Below, piece after piece: positions 7,998-9,620 of a stretch of 9,620 nucleotides of DNA. Numbering within the stretch: the first letter of the stretch is position 1; each line of letters begins with the position of its first letter. Under the pieces are notes generated by a model, which saw only the letters and a list, made by a program, of their open reading frames with translations, had not been told where the DNA came from and searched no databases. The translations under genes were made by a program, and so were the position numbers. Source of the DNA: an uncultured Bacteroidota bacterium (lineage in GTDB: Bacteria; Bacteroidota; Bacteroidia; Chitinophagales; Chitinophagaceae); NCBI GenBank assembly GCA_946479615.1, contig CAMLGR010000167.1, positions 1 through 9,620 of the forward strand. Reading direction: 5' to 3'.

Positions 7998-9524
7998 ATG
8001 AAGAAAAGATTAGTGCTGATTGGCTGGCTGTGCCTGTTGCTGCTCAGGTCTTATTCGCAGGAGAAATTTTTCAAAATGTCTTCGGCGAAGATAATGGACA
8101 AGATCAAAGGCGGATGGGCCGGCCAGACCATTGGTGTCACTTTCGGCGGACCGGTCGAGTTCCGTTTTGAAGGCACGATGGTCAATGCTTCGTACCCACT
8201 GGTATGGTATGATGATTACCTCGCGGAGACGATGCGTGATAACCCGGGTTTGTATGATGATATTTACATGGACCTGACATTTGTCGATGTATTCGACCGG
8301 TTGGGATTGAATGCGCCGCTCGATTCATTTGCGCAGGCGTTTGCGCATGCGGGGTTCGATCTCTGGCACCAGAATCAAACAGCACGTTGGCAGATATTGC
8401 ATAACCGTCCTTCAGGCGATTGGTTGCACAATCCACACGCAAATGATCTCGGGTACCAGATCGAAGCCGACTATGCCGGGTTGATGAGCCCCGGCATGCC
8501 GAATGCTTCCGCAGCGATCAATGACAGGATCGGTCATATCATTACCTATGGAGAGGGATGGTATGGTGGTGTATTGGCCGGTGCGATGTATAGTCTCGCG
8601 TTTACATCAGACGATATACAATATATTGTACAGACAGCATTGGGTATGATCCCTTCTCAAAGTCCTTTTCATCAATGTATCGCCGATGTGATTGCCTGGC
8701 ACAAAAAATATCCCAGCGATTGGCAACAAACCTGGTTTGAAGTGCAGCGCAAGTGGACAGCCTATGCAATGTGCCCGGAAGGGATCTTCCGTTCCTTTAA
8801 TATCGATGCGAAAGTGAATATGGCTTACGTGGTGCTGGCGCTTTTGTATGGTAACGGCGATTATACCAAAACATTGGAGATCGCTACACGTTGCGGACAG
8901 GATGCAGATTGTAACCCTTCCACAGCCGGTGGGATACTGGGAACAATATTAGGATATGATCGTATTCCCGATTACTGGAAAAGAGGAATTACAAAGATCG
9001 GCGACATGCCATTTAAATATACCAGCATCTCATTGAACAAAACCTATGAGATGAGTTATCGACAGGCGCTGGAAGTTGTGAAGCAAAATGGCGGCCGGGT
9101 AGAAGGGAACACGGTATTTATCCCGAAACAGCAACCCGTTACAGTAAGATGGGAACATGGCTTTGATAATATGTACCCGTTAAAAAAGCTCACGCGGAAA
9201 GACATGCAATACAACGGAACAGAACTGAATTTTTCATTTGATGGTACAGGATTTGTGATCCGCGGTGTGGTGAATAAGAAAGAAAATCTACCCGATGACA
9301 GCCTGCATGCCGAAGTGTATGTGGATGGCAAACTCTTGGAAACCGATGATTGGTCAACCCGTTTTTATGACCGCCGCTATGAACTTTGCTGGAATTATGG
9401 AATGGCGGATGGTCATCATACAGTGAGAGTATTGATAAAAGACCCTAAGCCGGGGTATACGATACAGATGCTGGAAGGGATCACTTTTGTGAGCAAGCCA
9501 CCGGTGATAAAGCATGGAGGCTAG
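7998..9524 (+). CDS. Secreted ADP-ribosylglycohydrolase-fold protein with C-terminal beta-sandwich domain (paralogue 2)
   Basis: This 508-residue protein is a tandem duplicate of the gene before it, with the same architecture: signal peptide (1-20, SYS|Q), ARH-fold domain at about 26-363, and beta-sandwich at about 375-498. The metal-site motifs are the same: LYDDIYMD (85-92) and GQDADCNPSTAGGILG (300-315). Aligning residues 25-134 with 31-140 of paralogue 1 by hand gives 78 identities in 110. The C-terminal domains are much less alike, although the landmarks FDGTGFVIRG (414-423), YVDGKLLE (441-448) and NYGMADGHHTVRVLI (466-480) are shared. Three cysteines are conserved between the paralogues (Cys227, Cys259, Cys305 here; Cys236, Cys268, Cys314 there). 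The start is three bases after the preceding stop, so translation is probably coupled. It is the last gene of the operon in this window. The activity is unproven; a periplasmic glycosidase acting on the PUL glycan is the favoured inference. Confidence 0.88.
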   Translation: MKKRLVLIGWLCLLLLRSYSQEKFFKMSSAKIMDKIKGGWAGQTIGVTFGGPVEFRFEGTMVNASYPLVWYDDYLAETMRDNPGLYDDIYMDLTFVDVFDRLGLNAPLDSFAQAFAHAGFDLWHQNQTARWQILHNRPSGDWLHNPHANDLGYQIEADYAGLMSPGMPNASAAINDRIGHIITYGEGWYGGVLAGAMYSLAFTSDDIQYIVQTALGMIPSQSPFHQCIADVIAWHKKYPSDWQQTWFEVQRKWTAYAMCPEGIFRSFNIDAKVNMAYVVLALLYGNGDYTKTLEIATRCGQDADCNPSTAGGILGTILGYDRIPDYWKRGITKIGDMPFKYTSISLNKTYEMSYRQALEVVKQNGGRVEGNTVFIPKQQPVTVRWEHGFDNMYPLKKLTRKDMQYNGTELNFSFDGTGFVIRGVVNKKENLPDDSLHAEVYVDGKLLETDDWSTRFYDRRYELCWNYGMADGHHTVRVLIKDPKPGYTIQMLEGITFVSKPPVIKHGG

Positions 9525-9545
9525 TTAGGTGTTAGATGTGAAGAT

Positions 9546-9580
9546 CCTATGTGAAACCTATGTTCCTATGTGTCTATGTG
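9546..9580. repeat. Short CTATGT-type tandem repeats
   Basis: Four imperfect copies of a CCTATGTG-like unit begin at 9546, 9557, 9565 and 9573/9574 (CCTATGTG, CCTATGTT, CCTATGTG, then CTATGTG preceded by T). They are spaced 8 to 11 bases apart. They directly follow the last gene and run into the left arm of the inverted repeat. No open frame or promoter motif is visible here. Similar CTATGTG/CCACATAG-rich intergenic repeats are, from memory, seen in Chitinophagaceae genomes; this could not be verified. Confidence 0.7.
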
Positions 9581-9620
9581 GTAAGATTACGCCAGTCAGC
9601 TTTTTTACCACATAGACACA
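9569..9620. repeat. Perfect 16-bp inverted repeat (REP-like or transcript-end hairpin)
   Basis: TGTGTCTATGTGGTAA at 9569-9584 is the exact reverse complement of TTACCACATAGACACA at 9605-9620. The stem can gain a G-T and an A-T pair inwards (9585/9604, 9586/9603), leaving a loop of about 16 bases. The right arm runs to the last base, so the repeat probably continues outside. The six-T run (9601-9606) precedes the right arm instead of following it, so it is not a standard intrinsic terminator on the + strand. The hairpin could still mark the 3' end of the operon mRNA, or be a dispersed extragenic palindromic repeat. Confidence 0.8.

Larger units (their letters stand above)
1..9524 (+). other. 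Polysaccharide utilization locus operon (partial)
   Basis: Six co-directional genes with intergenic gaps of 11, 11, 33, 25 and 3 bases and no convincing internal promoter or terminator. The susC-susD pair defines a PUL; five complete genes in a row carry N-terminal export signals (one lipoprotein, four apparently signal peptidase I type). The functions add up to glycan binding and import, desulfation, and probable backbone or side-chain cleavage. The 5' end, the promoter and any regulator are outside the window, so the operon may be longer upstream. The non-coding repeat region after 9524 makes this a likely 3' end. Confidence 0.85.

Noticed and set aside
6456..9524. A toxin-antitoxin or ADP-ribosylation defence system based on the ARH-fold genes
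   Set aside because: No ADP-ribosyltransferase partner is present, both proteins carry export signals, and the context is glycan uptake.
9569..9620. Intrinsic terminator
   Set aside because: The hairpin is strong but the T run lies before the right arm and no T tract after the stem is visible in the window; it is kept as an inverted repeat.

Overview
This window looks like part of a polysaccharide utilization locus (PUL) from a member of the Bacteroidota. The evidence is a susC-susD gene pair, a lipoprotein signal of Bacteroidota type, closely packed genes with no obvious Shine-Dalgarno sites, and moderate G+C (roughly mid-40s percent by eye). A soil or aquatic Chitinophagaceae-like bacterium (Chitinophaga/Niastella type) is a plausible guess, but the sequence does not prove it.

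Layout: six genes lie on the + strand and fill almost the whole window, separated by 3 to 33 bases, so they are most likely one operon. In order: (1) the C-terminal two-thirds of a SusC-type TonB-dependent outer-membrane transporter, cut by the window start (1-1923); (2) its SusD/RagB partner, a surface glycan-binding lipoprotein (1935-3461); (3) a secreted right-handed parallel beta-helix protein of unknown activity (3473-4825); (4) a secreted type I, cysteine-class sulfatase with its full catalytic set (4859-6430); (5) and (6) two tandem paralogues, each a secreted ADP-ribosylglycohydrolase (ARH)-fold domain followed by a C-terminal beta-sandwich that looks carbohydrate-binding (6456-7994 and 7998-9524). 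The last 96 bases are non-coding and hold short CTATGT repeats and a perfect 16-bp inverted repeat that reaches the final base.

Working model (inference): SusC/SusD capture and import a sulfated glycan. The sulfatase removes sulfate esters. The beta-helix protein and the two ARH-fold proteins cleave sugar linkages in the periplasm or at the surface. No classical glycoside hydrolase is recognisable in the window, so the ARH-fold pair, which has unusual residues at the expected metal-ligand positions, and the beta-helix protein are the best candidates for new carbohydrate-active enzymes. The operon promoter, any regulator (ECF sigma/anti-sigma or hybrid two-component system) and the N-terminal part of SusC must lie upstream of the window. 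No RNA gene, CRISPR array or mobile-element gene was seen.
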